Source: an uncultured Eubacteriales bacterium
GTDB taxonomy: Bacteria; Bacillota; Clostridia; Oscillospirales; CAG-272
DNA length: 12,436 nucleotides
Direction of reading: 5' to 3'
NCBI GenBank assembly: GCA_934481325.1
Contig: CAKSPL010000018.1
Location: forward strand, 1-12,436
The notes beneath the pieces were generated by a model that worked only from the letters and a program-made list of their open reading frames with translations, did not search any database and was not told the DNA's origin. Of this stretch, positions 1 to 6,821 are shown piece after piece (within the stretch, counting starts at the first letter, position 1; the number at the start of each line of letters is the position of its first letter). Made by a program: the position numbers and the translations under genes.

Positions 1-1171
1 ATTCCGGAAGCGGTTGCTCCCGCACCTTCCGGATTTCCTCCGGGTCGTCCTCCGGGTCGCCCGTGCGGTAGAACACAATCAGCTTGGCAAGTGCCGTAAG
101 CAGTGCCGCGGGTGCCTTTCCGGTTTTTTCGGCATAGCCGAGGATGGAGGGCATCACGCGCACGCGGAATTTTGCAAGGGAGGAAAGTGCAATAGCCCGG
201 CAACGGTGTGCGATTTCCGGGTTTCGGAACCGCTCCCGCACGTCTGCGGCATAGGCTTCCGCCTCGCTCCTGTCTTCCCCGAGAGACACGATAATCTCCT
301 CCATACAGCGGGAAAGATGCGCCGAAAGAATCGGATTTTGCATACAGTCAAAAACCGTTTCGGTATGCAGGAGCAACGCGTACGGAATCAGCGAGGTATG
401 CGCGCCGTTGAGCAATCGCACCTTGCGGGTGCGGAAAGGCACCACGGAAGGGACAAAGCGCACGTTCAGCCCCGCTTTGTCAAACGGCAGGCGCGGGTCG
501 GGTTCCCCCTCAATCACAAACAAATGAAAATATTCGCTCCGGTTGACGGTCGGCTCTCCCTCCCGGGAGCCGGAAACGATACGATCCACCAAGGTATTGC
601 GGAAGGAGCATTCGGTTTTCACCCAATCGGCAAACGCCGGAGGAAGGGCAAAATCCGCCGCGTGGCGAAGCACGTCCCCCCGCAGGGCTTCTCCGTTTTT
701 TTCAATCAGCTCCAACGGCAGAACCAGCACGCCCTTTCCGCCGTGAGAATAGCGGCGATAGAGCCAGTGCGTCAGCTTTGCGGGATAGCTTTCCGGGCAG
801 CTTTCCGGCAAATAAGGGCAGGAACGGTATTCGATTCCCCGCTCTGTGGTATTGGAAACCACCACTTCGATTTCCTCATTTTCTGCCGTGGAGAGAAACC
901 CCTCCCAGTCCTCGGCGGGGCATACGGAGCCCCGCACACAGTCAATCTCCGTCACATCGCGATGCGTAGCGTCCGCCGCGATATGTGTATAACGAAAGTG
1001 ATTTGTCGCCAGCGGGTCCGCCCCGCGAGTGCGACTGCGCACAATCAGCGCATCTCCGCAAAACACGCCGCAATCGTTGGCTTTTTGTAGCATCCAGTCA
1101 AAAAATCCGCGCAGGAACACCCCGCCGCCAAATTGCAATACCCGGAGCGGGCGCGCCGTTTTTTCTGTCAT
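1..1171 (-). CDS. uxaB: Tagaturonate reductase (altronate oxidoreductase), 3'-truncated by window edge
   Basis: Reads MTEKTARPLRVLQFGGGVFLR at the N-terminus and stays open to base 2, giving 390 visible residues; E. coli UxaB is about 480, so roughly the last 90 are outside. It should be the NAD-dependent enzyme reducing D-tagaturonate to D-altronate in cytoplasmic galacturonate catabolism. Seen: the Rossmann motif FGGGVFLR (residues 14-21), NTTERGIEY, SYPAKLT, NTLVDRIVSG, and the K-x4-N-x2-H catalytic signature of long-chain polyol dehydrogenases at K250, N255, H258 within LLNGAHTSLIP. These match UxaB better than fructuronate reductase UxuB or mannitol dehydrogenase. The start ATG (1171-1169) overlaps the GH2 stop TGA (1170-1168) by four bases and has AGGAGG seven bases upstream, so translation is probably coupled. 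It is the second gene of the GH2 operon. Confidence 0.9.
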   Translation of the reverse strand, partial: MTEKTARPLRVLQFGGGVFLRGFFDWMLQKANDCGVFCGDALIVRSRTRGADPLATNHFRYTHIAADATHRDVTEIDCVRGSVCPAEDWEGFLSTAENEEIEVVVSNTTERGIEYRSCPYLPESCPESYPAKLTHWLYRRYSHGGKGVLVLPLELIEKNGEALRGDVLRHAADFALPPAFADWVKTECSFRNTLVDRIVSGSREGEPTVNRSEYFHLFVIEGEPDPRLPFDKAGLNVRFVPSVVPFRTRKVRLLNGAHTSLIPYALLLHTETVFDCMQNPILSAHLSRCMEEIIVSLGEDRSEAEAYAADVRERFRNPEIAHRCRAIALSSLAKFRVRVMPSILGYAEKTGKAPAALLTALAKLIVFYRTGDPEDDPEEIRKVREQPLPE

Positions 1172-2880
1172 TTTCCCTCCTCCTTTGCAAACGAAAGATA
1201 ACATTTCCTGACCGCGCGATACGCCAGCTTCGGTTTGCGGTATTCATTGAGAATCCCCTTGTTGTTGAACCCGCGCGCCCGATTGATTCCGGCGGCAAGG
1301 CAGGTGCGGATATCCGCAAACTGCCACACGAACGAGCCGACCACGGCAGGGTGACGGTGAAAGAGCGTGAGGCAGTGCGAAAGCAGTTTCGCCTGATACT
1401 CCTCGCTCCACAGCACCGATTCGTCATCGTGGCACCCGTAAACCGCCGCCGCACCGAATTCGCTGTAAATAATCGGCACCGTGTCAAGCCCCGGTGTCTG
1501 CCATTTTTTCAGAAGCCGATCGGTATAGGTATCCCAATCCGCAATTTTTCCGCCGTACCAGCCGAGATAAATATTGAGGCAAATACAGTCACAAAGCGAA
1601 AGGCACAGGTCGGTTTCCGGCACATTGGAGGCATAAACCACCAAGCGGTTCCCTCCGTTTTTCTTCAAAAACTCATAATAGATACGGGTTAATTTCACTG
1701 CCGCCTCACAGTCGGAGGGAATTTCGTTGTGCATTCCCCAGAAGAGAATTGAGGGATGATTGTAATACTGCTCCACCATTTCGCGGTGCATCGAAAGCCC
1801 CGCGGCAACCACGGCGGGGTCGGCAAGCGATTCCCGCGAAAAGCCGCACCCCCACATCGGAATCTCACTCCAGAACAGCATCCCCGTTTCGTCCAACAAA
1901 TCCACAAAATCCTTGGAGTTCGGATAGTGAGAGCCGCGGATGGCATTGCATCCTGCCGCGCGGATCAGCTCCAGATCGCGGCGCATCAGGTTTTGCGGAA
2001 ACGCAAAGCCGAAATCCGGATGCTCCTCGTGCCGGTTGACCCCGCGAAATTCCACCGGGCGATGATTGAGCAATATCTGCCTCTCCCGCACCTCCACCAA
2101 TCGGAAACCGGTGCGGTCAATCAGGTCGTCACTCCCGGTGCGGAGCGTCATCGTGTACAATTCCGGTGCTTCCGGTGACCAAAGGCGCACCCCGTCAACC
2201 GTAAACTCCTTTGTAACCGCCTCCCGCGTTTCGTGCGGGGCAAGCGTGAGGGAAAGCCGCGCAGTCTCCTTGCCGTCCAGCTCCGCCGTTACGGTATCGG
2301 TAACGGGAGCATCGGCGGCATTGTACAGCGTCAGGGCAAAATGCGCCTTGGCGGCGGTTAAATCCTCATTCAGCGTATAAACGAGGTGCGCGGAAAGCAC
2401 CGCTACCCCCTGCAATTCCTCCACCCACACCGAACGGATGATTCCGCCCCAGTGGTACCAATCTACCTTTTTTTGCGGAATGGAGTCGGTATAAAACCGA
2501 TTGTCCGCAATCACCGAAAGGCGGTGCCGCCCGGCACCGACCCCCGGCACCAAAAAGGAAAACCGCGTAAATCCGCCGGTGTGTTCCCCCAGCAAAATGC
2601 CGTCCAAAAAGACCCTTGCGTGCGTCAGCACGCCGTCAAAAACAAGCCGCAGGCACCCGCCGGAGGTGGTAAACTCCTTTTCGTAGAACGCCGCGCCCTC
2701 ATAGTCCATCAGTCCCCCGGTCAGGTTGAAAACCGACGGCACCGAGGTAAACCCGCTCTCCGGCAACCCTGCCGCCCAGTTTTCCTTTTCCCCCACATCC
2801 AGAGGGTCTGCCCGAAAACGCCACGCACCGTCCAGACACCGCACGCGGCGGACCATATGCTCCTCAAACAAACGCGCCAT
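1168..2880 (-). CDS. GH2 beta-hexuronidase (beta-glucuronidase or beta-galacturonidase)
   Basis: 570 residues, close to the roughly 600 of E. coli UidA, with no signal peptide, so cytoplasmic. Domain order is GH2: N-terminal jelly-roll sugar-binding domain (about 1-155, with FYEKEF and WYHWGGIIRSVW), immunoglobulin-like domain (about 160-260), then a TIM barrel. Acid/base is E386 in MHNEIPSD; nucleophile is E474 in IYSEFGAA, followed by a WSEEYQ block typical of beta-glucuronidases. The N-x-K-G motif at N539-N540-K541-G542 corresponds to the E. coli Asn566/Lys568 pair that contacts the uronate carboxylate, which argues for a hexuronidase rather than a beta-galactosidase. The segment between barrel strands and the NHPS motif is short, so an extended active-site loop seems absent. 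The start is supported by AAGGGGGG six bases upstream. Partnering with uxaB leaves galacturonide as well as glucuronide substrates possible. Confidence 0.88.
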   Translation of the reverse strand: MARLFEEHMVRRVRCLDGAWRFRADPLDVGEKENWAAGLPESGFTSVPSVFNLTGGLMDYEGAAFYEKEFTTSGGCLRLVFDGVLTHARVFLDGILLGEHTGGFTRFSFLVPGVGAGRHRLSVIADNRFYTDSIPQKKVDWYHWGGIIRSVWVEELQGVAVLSAHLVYTLNEDLTAAKAHFALTLYNAADAPVTDTVTAELDGKETARLSLTLAPHETREAVTKEFTVDGVRLWSPEAPELYTMTLRTGSDDLIDRTGFRLVEVRERQILLNHRPVEFRGVNRHEEHPDFGFAFPQNLMRRDLELIRAAGCNAIRGSHYPNSKDFVDLLDETGMLFWSEIPMWGCGFSRESLADPAVVAAGLSMHREMVEQYYNHPSILFWGMHNEIPSDCEAAVKLTRIYYEFLKKNGGNRLVVYASNVPETDLCLSLCDCICLNIYLGWYGGKIADWDTYTDRLLKKWQTPGLDTVPIIYSEFGAAAVYGCHDDESVLWSEEYQAKLLSHCLTLFHRHPAVVGSFVWQFADIRTCLAAGINRARGFNNKGILNEYRKPKLAYRAVRKCYLSFAKEEGK

Positions 2881-2903
2881 ATCAAGCCCCCCTTTTTTTT
2901 TTC

Positions 2904-2932
2904 ATTATAAAGCGAAAACACGCCGAGAGCAA
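2904..2932 (-). promoter_or_regulatory. Predicted sigma-A promoter of the GH2-uxaB operon
   Basis: On the minus strand TTGCTC (2932-2927) is separated by 17 bases from a perfect TATAAT (2909-2904). The -35 matches consensus only in its first three bases, which fits a promoter needing an activator such as the divergent AraC protein. Transcription would begin within or beside a run of ten A and six G (transcript sense), giving a very short leader. Confidence 0.6.
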
Positions 2933-3023
2933 GGGCGGAATGTTCCGAAAATATGCAAATCGTTCAAATATTCCGTTATTTTTGCAAATATGCGGCAAAA
3001 ACGGTTGAAAATCGTTCGGATTT
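2933..3023. promoter_or_regulatory. AT-rich divergent regulatory region with candidate AraC sites
   Basis: This stretch between the GH2 and araC starts is far richer in A+T than its surroundings. It holds a direct repeat of AAATCGTTC at 2957-2965 and 3009-3017 (52 bp apart, about five helical turns), an inverted repeat CGGAA-TG-TTCCG at 2936-2947, and an inverted repeat TTTTTGC-N9-GCAAAAA at 2979-3001. The repeats are seen; binding by the adjacent AraC protein is inferred. Confidence 0.4.
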
Positions 3024-3033
3024 TTGATAAAAT
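3005..3033 (+). promoter_or_regulatory. Possible promoter of araC-family gene
   Basis: TTGAAA (3005-3010) and TAAAAT (3028-3033) are 17 bases apart, each one mismatch from consensus. Initiation from it would fall at about 3040, inside the Shine-Dalgarno sequence (3038-3047), so the assignment is doubtful and a start further upstream may be the real one. Confidence 0.3.
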
Positions 3034-3050
3034 TCAGAGGAGGTGATGAT

Positions 3051-3854
3051 ATGGAAACATTAGCGGAAAACTACGGCTACGGCAAAGAATGGCGGCTGTT
3101 TCACACCGACGTTTACGAGGGGTACCGCCCGAATATGGCGCATTTTCACTGGCACGACTACTATGAAATCAGCCTGATTCTTTCGGGTGACGTGCGGATT
3201 CTTCTGCCGGGAGAGACGCACGAGGGCAGGCAGGCACGCCTCCTGTTGAGTGCGCCCGGCACCCCGCATTTTGTTTCCTGCTCGGGTAAGGTGCTGTATC
3301 GCCGGATCAATCTGCTGTTTTCCCCGGAATTTACCGAAGGAGCGGGAAGTGAGGAGCGGGAGCTGCTTTCCCTGTTCGGCAGGGCGGGAACGGTGCTGAC
3401 TCTGCCGCCGGAAAAGGTGCCGGAATTTCTTGCCCCGGCAGAGAAAATGGAAAAAGAAACCGCCCCCTTGCGGTGGCGGCTGTTGCTGTTTTATTTTCTT
3501 TCGCTGGCGGGGGACTTATGCACCGCGGCAGGCACGGCACAGCACCCGCCCGCTTATATTTCCGACGCGCTGGCATTCTGCGAGGAGCATTACGCCGAAA
3601 AATGCACGGCGGAACAGCTGGCAAAAAGGCTACATATCGGGCGCACCACCCTGTTGGTGGGCTTTCGGAAATACACAGGCTACACTTTTTTGGATTACCG
3701 CAACCGATGCCGCCTGCGGCGCGCGCTCCCATTGCTCCGCGCAGGGGAAAGCCTGCAAAGCGCGGCGGAGCAATGCGGCTTCGGGGAAGCGGGGAACCTG
3801 ATTCGCGCCTTTCGGCGGGTTTATCACACCACGCCGGGAAAATATCTGCAATAG
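3051..3854 (+). CDS. AraC-family transcriptional regulator
   Basis: 267 residues. The N-terminal half is a cupin-type sensor domain (HFHWHDYYEISLILSGD near residues 31-47, the histidine-rich start typical of AraC cupins); the C-terminal about 100 residues carry two helix-turn-helix motifs (CTAEQLAKRLHIGRTTLLVGFRKYTG, and SLQSAAEQCGFGEAGNLIRAFRRVYHTTPGKYLQ with the usual family ending). ATG at 3051 is chosen because an ideal AGGAGGTGAT (3038-3047) lies just upstream; a TTG start at 3024 would place that Shine-Dalgarno inside the gene. It is divergent from the GH2-uxaB operon and is probably its sugar-responsive regulator; the ligand, perhaps a uronic acid, cannot be read from sequence. It ends in a genuine TAG at the normal family C-terminus, which shows TAG works as stop in this genome. 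Confidence 0.88.
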   Translation: METLAENYGYGKEWRLFHTDVYEGYRPNMAHFHWHDYYEISLILSGDVRILLPGETHEGRQARLLLSAPGTPHFVSCSGKVLYRRINLLFSPEFTEGAGSEERELLSLFGRAGTVLTLPPEKVPEFLAPAEKMEKETAPLRWRLLLFYFLSLAGDLCTAAGTAQHPPAYISDALAFCEEHYAEKCTAEQLAKRLHIGRTTLLVGFRKYTGYTFLDYRNRCRLRRALPLLRAGESLQSAAEQCGFGEAGNLIRAFRRVYHTTPGKYLQ

Positions 3855-5920
3855 CACCCGCGAGTGGGGCGCGGAAGGACGCGGGAGGACGCGAAGGACG
3901 CGGCGGGGGTGCCTTTGCAAAGGCACCCCCACACCCCCGCGAAAATCTTAAAAAATATTTTTGTGTGGGTGCGCCGCCGGAAAACGCACGCAACGCCCCG
4001 GTGTCGGTCTTGTAAAATGAAGAAAATGGGGAGGGGACTTTTGGTAAAAAGTCCCCTCGCGTCTTCTCCGCAGGTGCCGGACATTGGTCGCTCACCAACC
4101 CGTAACCGCTTACAGAGAAAGCAATCCCCTCTCAGGGGCTGTCCGCCGCCGCCACCCATACCGGAGCCGGAACCGTAAATGAGACTGCTCAGCGTTACGG
4201 TGCTGCTCTGCCCGCAGGCAGACACGGTATAGCTGCCGCCCTTCACCAACCCCGGGCAGCTGATTACCACGCTGTTGTAGGTTTTGGAGGGCGTGTAGCT
4301 GACCAGTACGTTCCCTTCCGCATCGGTCAGCGTAACCGCACTTTTCGAGCCGGACGAATAATTCAGCAGGATACTGCCCTGCGTGGAAGCAGACCCGAAG
4401 TTCTGCGTCATACCGGAGGAACCGACCGCCACCAGAATACCGCCGGTAACGGTTGCCGTGCCGTCATAATCCAGTGCGCCGTCGCCGTTGCTTGTCGGTC
4501 CGTCCACGTAAGTCTCACCGCCCGAAACAATCAGATTCCCGTTGGAATCAAGCCCGTCCCCGCTCGCGTTGACATACAGCTTGCCGCCCGCAATGCGGAT
4601 ATAAACGTCGGAAGAAGTACTGCCGAAGCTGTCAGAGCCGCCGAAGCCGCTCCCGTCGGTGCCGCCGGCGGCATTCAGCCCGTCGTCACTGGCACTCACG
4701 CTGATTTCACCGCCGACAACGTCAATGCTTTTCCCCTCAATGCCCTCATAGCTTTTCGTCACCGTAAGGGTGCCGCCCGAAACGGTAACGTTTTCATCGG
4801 CGTGAACGCCGTCATCCCCCGTGGCAACGGTAAAGGTGCCGTCCTTGATTACGATATTCGCATTGGAATGGATCGCGTCGTCACAGCAGTTTAAGACATA
4901 GGTGCCGGAAAGCAGACACAAATTGCTGCCCGCCTTCAGCCCCTTGGCACCGGTATCGGAGCTTACCTTCCCGGCGGCACCCCCGCCGGTGGTTACCGTG
5001 AGACTGCCGCCGCTCACCGTCAGCGTGGTTTCTGCCTGGATGCCGTCCTCACCCGCCGTCAGATTCAGCTCGGAATCCACAATCACGATAAACCCGAGCG
5101 TGGCATCGGAATCATTGGTGGAGCGGAGTGCGTCCCCGCCTGCCGTTACCGTAATGCACGCCGCGTTCACGGTCAGGCTGTCCTTGCCGTTGATACCGTG
5201 ATTTTTGGCGGACACCACCACGGTGGCGTTTTTGATTTTCAGCGTGTCCTTACCCGTAATTCCGTTTTTGTGATTTGCCGTAACCGTCAGCTTTCCGTTG
5301 CCCGCAATCACCAGGTCGGATTTGGAGTACAGGCACGCGTCCGGCTCCTCATCCTCCGCGGAGGAGTATTCATCCGCATAGGTGTAGGTCTTGCCGTCGG
5401 TCAGGGTGTTTTCACTGCCGTCCGCCAGATAGACCGTGGTGGAGGACGATTTATAAATATAGAGGGGACTGCCGTACTCGCAGGTCAGGTTCAGGTTTTC
5501 CAACACCAGAATCACATCCTGCTTTTTGGCGTTGACGGTTACGCGCCCCGCCCCCGTGCCGCGAAGCACAAAGGTGCCCGCCGCGCTCACGGTCACAACG
5601 CCGCCGTCAGCCTCGGCTCCGCTCCCGCTCACGCTTGCCGCCTCACCGGTGAAGGTGATGACGGTTGCCTCTGCGGTGTCCGGAGCCTCGGTCGTGTCGG
5701 ATTTCACCTCATCCGCGGTTTTTTCCGCGTCCGCCCCGGTGGTATCGGACGAGGTTTTATTATTTGAAATCGCGTCGGAGGAGGTGGCGGTATCCGCCCC
5801 GCCGGAGCCGATGCCGGCATCCGTGCCGGAATTCTGCGTTCCCTTATCGCAGGCAACCAGCGGCATTGCCGCTATCAGCAGGCAAAGAATCAAAGCTAAA
5901 ATTTTGGTAACGTGTTTCAT
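3824..5920 (-). CDS. Secreted beta-helix lipoprotein, Cthe_2159-like carbohydrate-binding (DUF4353 type), aberrant C-terminus
   Basis: 698 residues as read. The start ATG at 5920 follows AAGGAGGG and begins a lipoprotein signal peptide with lipobox LVAC and lipidated C24; an upstream in-frame start at 5977 would spoil the signal peptide. Residues 25-85 are a Ser/Thr/Asp/Ala-rich linker. Residues about 86-590 form a parallel beta-helix with Gly-hydrophobic turns repeating about every 22 residues (NGI 219, HGI 241, DAL 263, DAI 348, DGV 370, EGI 392, DGL 413); the Asp-Gly turns may bind calcium. This resembles Cthe_2159, a Clostridium thermocellum surface protein reported to bind polygalacturonate and cellulose. 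Such proteins often end in a Gly-rich run, seen here at 589-593. The next 105 residues are Cys/Arg-rich, unlike the rest, are read through hairpin DNA, and overlap the araC 3' end by 31 bp. A one-base shift in the Gly run would meet TGA at 4134-4132. Confidence 0.8.
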   Translation of the reverse strand: MKHVTKILALILCLLIAAMPLVACDKGTQNSGTDAGIGSGGADTATSSDAISNNKTSSDTTGADAEKTADEVKSDTTEAPDTAEATVITFTGEAASVSGSGAEADGGVVTVSAAGTFVLRGTGAGRVTVNAKKQDVILVLENLNLTCEYGSPLYIYKSSSTTVYLADGSENTLTDGKTYTYADEYSSAEDEEPDACLYSKSDLVIAGNGKLTVTANHKNGITGKDTLKIKNATVVVSAKNHGINGKDSLTVNAACITVTAGGDALRSTNDSDATLGFIVIVDSELNLTAGEDGIQAETTLTVSGGSLTVTTGGGAAGKVSSDTGAKGLKAGSNLCLLSGTYVLNCCDDAIHSNANIVIKDGTFTVATGDDGVHADENVTVSGGTLTVTKSYEGIEGKSIDVVGGEISVSASDDGLNAAGGTDGSGFGGSDSFGSTSSDVYIRIAGGKLYVNASGDGLDSNGNLIVSGGETYVDGPTSNGDGALDYDGTATVTGGILVAVGSSGMTQNFGSASTQGSILLNYSSGSKSAVTLTDAEGNVLVSYTPSKTYNSVVISCPGLVKGGSYTVSACGQSSTVTLSSLIYGSGSGMGGGGGQPLRGDCFLCKRLRVGERPMSGTCGEDARGLFTKSPLPIFFILQDRHRGVACVFRRRTHTKIFFKIFAGVWGCLCKGTPAASFASSRVLPRPTRGCYCRYFPGVV
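3877..3902. repeat. Three short direct repeats of GGACGCG
   Basis: GGACGCG occurs at 3877-3883, 3887-3893 and 3896-3902 (spacing 10 and 9 bp), immediately before the 26-bp palindrome. Part of the structured segment downstream of araC. Confidence 0.6.
3905..3930. repeat. 26-bp perfect palindrome
   Basis: Every base from 3905 to 3930 pairs with its mirror across the centre at 3917/3918. The arms begin GGGGGTGCC and the core is TTTGCAAA. No T-run follows directly on either strand, so it is not a textbook intrinsic terminator, though a very stable hairpin here could block or end transcription from both convergent genes. It lies inside the dubious 3' tail of the lipoprotein frame. Confidence 0.85.
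4031..4058. repeat. Hairpin with 12-bp perfect stem and GGTA loop
   Basis: GAGGGGACTTTT (4031-4042) pairs fully with AAAAGTCCCCTC (4047-4058) around a four-base loop. Smaller hairpins sit nearby: TTGGT-N5-ACCAA (4084-4098) and CCCCT-CTC-AGGGG (4126-4138). Together with the palindrome this makes about 287 bp between 3855 and 4141 look like structured intergenic DNA, possibly a dispersed repeat. Confidence 0.8.
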
Positions 5921-5951
5921 CTGAAAAGCCCTCCTTTTCTTTGGTGACCTC

Positions 5952-5983
5952 ATTCTACCGCCGCAAATTAAAGGCAACCTAAA
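5952..5983 (-). promoter_or_regulatory. Lipoprotein promoter with OmpR/CiaR-type direct repeat
   Basis: On the minus strand TTTAGG (5983-5978), TTGCC, TTTAAT (5972-5967) form an 11-bp-period direct repeat, followed after exactly nine bases by TAGAAT (5957-5952), a -10 with one mismatch. No good -35 exists; the repeat occupies its place, as in activator-dependent OmpR-family promoters. It mirrors the promoter of the divergent VTC gene. Confidence 0.65.
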
Positions 5984-6029
5984 GAATCCGGATTTTTTGA
6001 AAAATTCCGCAAAAACTTTTTCTCTCCTC

Positions 6030-6061
6030 TTTAAGTTGCCTTTAAGTTAGCGGGATATGAT
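6030..6061 (+). promoter_or_regulatory. VTC operon promoter with perfect CiaR-type box
   Basis: TTTAAG (6030-6035), TTGCC, TTTAAG (6041-6046) is a perfect TTTAAG-N5-TTTAAG direct repeat, the published binding box of the OmpR-family regulator CiaR of Streptococcus pneumoniae. Nine bases later comes TATGAT (6056-6061), a -10 with one mismatch. The response regulator encoded at 7531 is the obvious candidate to bind; that link is inferred. Confidence 0.7.
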
Positions 6062-6083
6062 AGAGACAAAAGGAGGGGAGCCT

Positions 6084-6821
6084 ATGGGAGCCATACAATA
6101 CAATTTCAAACGCGTGGAGGAAAAATACCTTCTCACCCGCCGGCAGTATGCGTACCTTCTGCCACGCCTTGCCGGGCTTTTTGCGGCGGACGAATACGGC
6201 AAAACCGCCATTTGCAACATTTATTATGATACCGATGACTGGCAGCTCATCCGAACATCCCTGGAAAAGCCGCTCTACAAAGAAAAACTGCGGGTGCGCA
6301 GCTACGGCGTGCCGGGGGACGGCGACACCGTGTTTGCGGAGCTGAAAAAGAAATACGACGGGGTGGTATATAAAAGGAGAATCCGCATTGCGGCGGCAGA
6401 CGCGGGCGCATTCTTAGCAAAAGATACAGCACCGGCGGGGTGCGGGCAAATTGAGCGTGAAATCCTGTGGTTTCAGCAGCTTCACCGCACAAAGCCGAAG
6501 GTTTTCATCGGCTATGACCGCACGGCGTACTTCGGGCGGGCGGACGCGGAGCTTCGCGTCACCTTTGACGAAAATCTCCGCTTTCGGGAAACGGAGCTTG
6601 ACCTTCGCGCCGGGGACGCGGGCTTTTCCTTGCCGGACGGGGACCCTGTGTTAATGGAGCTGAAGCTGCCGGGGGTCTGCCCCCTGCCGCTCTGCCGGCT
6701 TCTCTCCGAGGTCGGCGCATATCCCGTGTCGTTTTCCAAATACGGGCGATTCTATACCGATTATATCTTTCATCACAACACGCGCCACATCGCGCCAAAG
6801 GAGGTTCTTTACGGTGCTTAA
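6084..6821 (+). CDS. VTC-domain protein (CYTH-like/triphosphate tunnel fold)
   Basis: 245 residues, no signal peptide or membrane segment, so cytoplasmic. The whole length matches the VTC domain, whose yeast member Vtc4 is a polyphosphate polymerase; bacterial members beside DUF4956 are of unknown function. The charged tunnel pattern is visible: KRVEEKYLL (E12, E13, K14), KEKLRVRSYG (K68, R70, R72), VFAELKKKYDGVVYKRR (E86, K88, K90, R98, R99), GYDRTAYFG (R146), RVTFDENLRFR, VLMELKLPG (E192, K194) and FSKYGRFYTDYI (K219). No obvious tunnel residue is missing, so it is probably active on a phosphate-rich substrate. ATG 6084 is chosen for AGGAGG seven bases upstream; the in-frame start at 6057 lies within the predicted -10. 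The gene overlaps the next by eight bases. Confidence 0.85.
   Translation: MGAIQYNFKRVEEKYLLTRRQYAYLLPRLAGLFAADEYGKTAICNIYYDTDDWQLIRTSLEKPLYKEKLRVRSYGVPGDGDTVFAELKKKYDGVVYKRRIRIAAADAGAFLAKDTAPAGCGQIEREILWFQQLHRTKPKVFIGYDRTAYFGRADAELRVTFDENLRFRETELDLRAGDAGFSLPDGDPVLMELKLPGVCPLPLCRLLSEVGAYPVSFSKYGRFYTDYIFHHNTRHIAPKEVLYGA

Noticed and set aside
14..1090. Long plus-strand open frame of 358 codons
   Set aside because: Antisense to uxaB, whose minus-strand product has clear family motifs and a ribosome binding site; the plus-strand product is Arg/His-rich with no recognisable motif.
2386..2910. Plus-strand open frame opposite the GH2 gene
   Set aside because: Antisense shadow caused by GC-biased third codon positions; composition is not protein-like.
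3905..3930. Palindrome as a standard intrinsic terminator
   Set aside because: No T-run directly follows on either strand, so it was left as a repeat; a blocking role is still possible.
3331..4098. Minus-strand frame of 255 codons across araC and the hairpin region
   Set aside because: Pro/Ala/Arg-rich and spans a real gene and palindromic DNA; no motifs.
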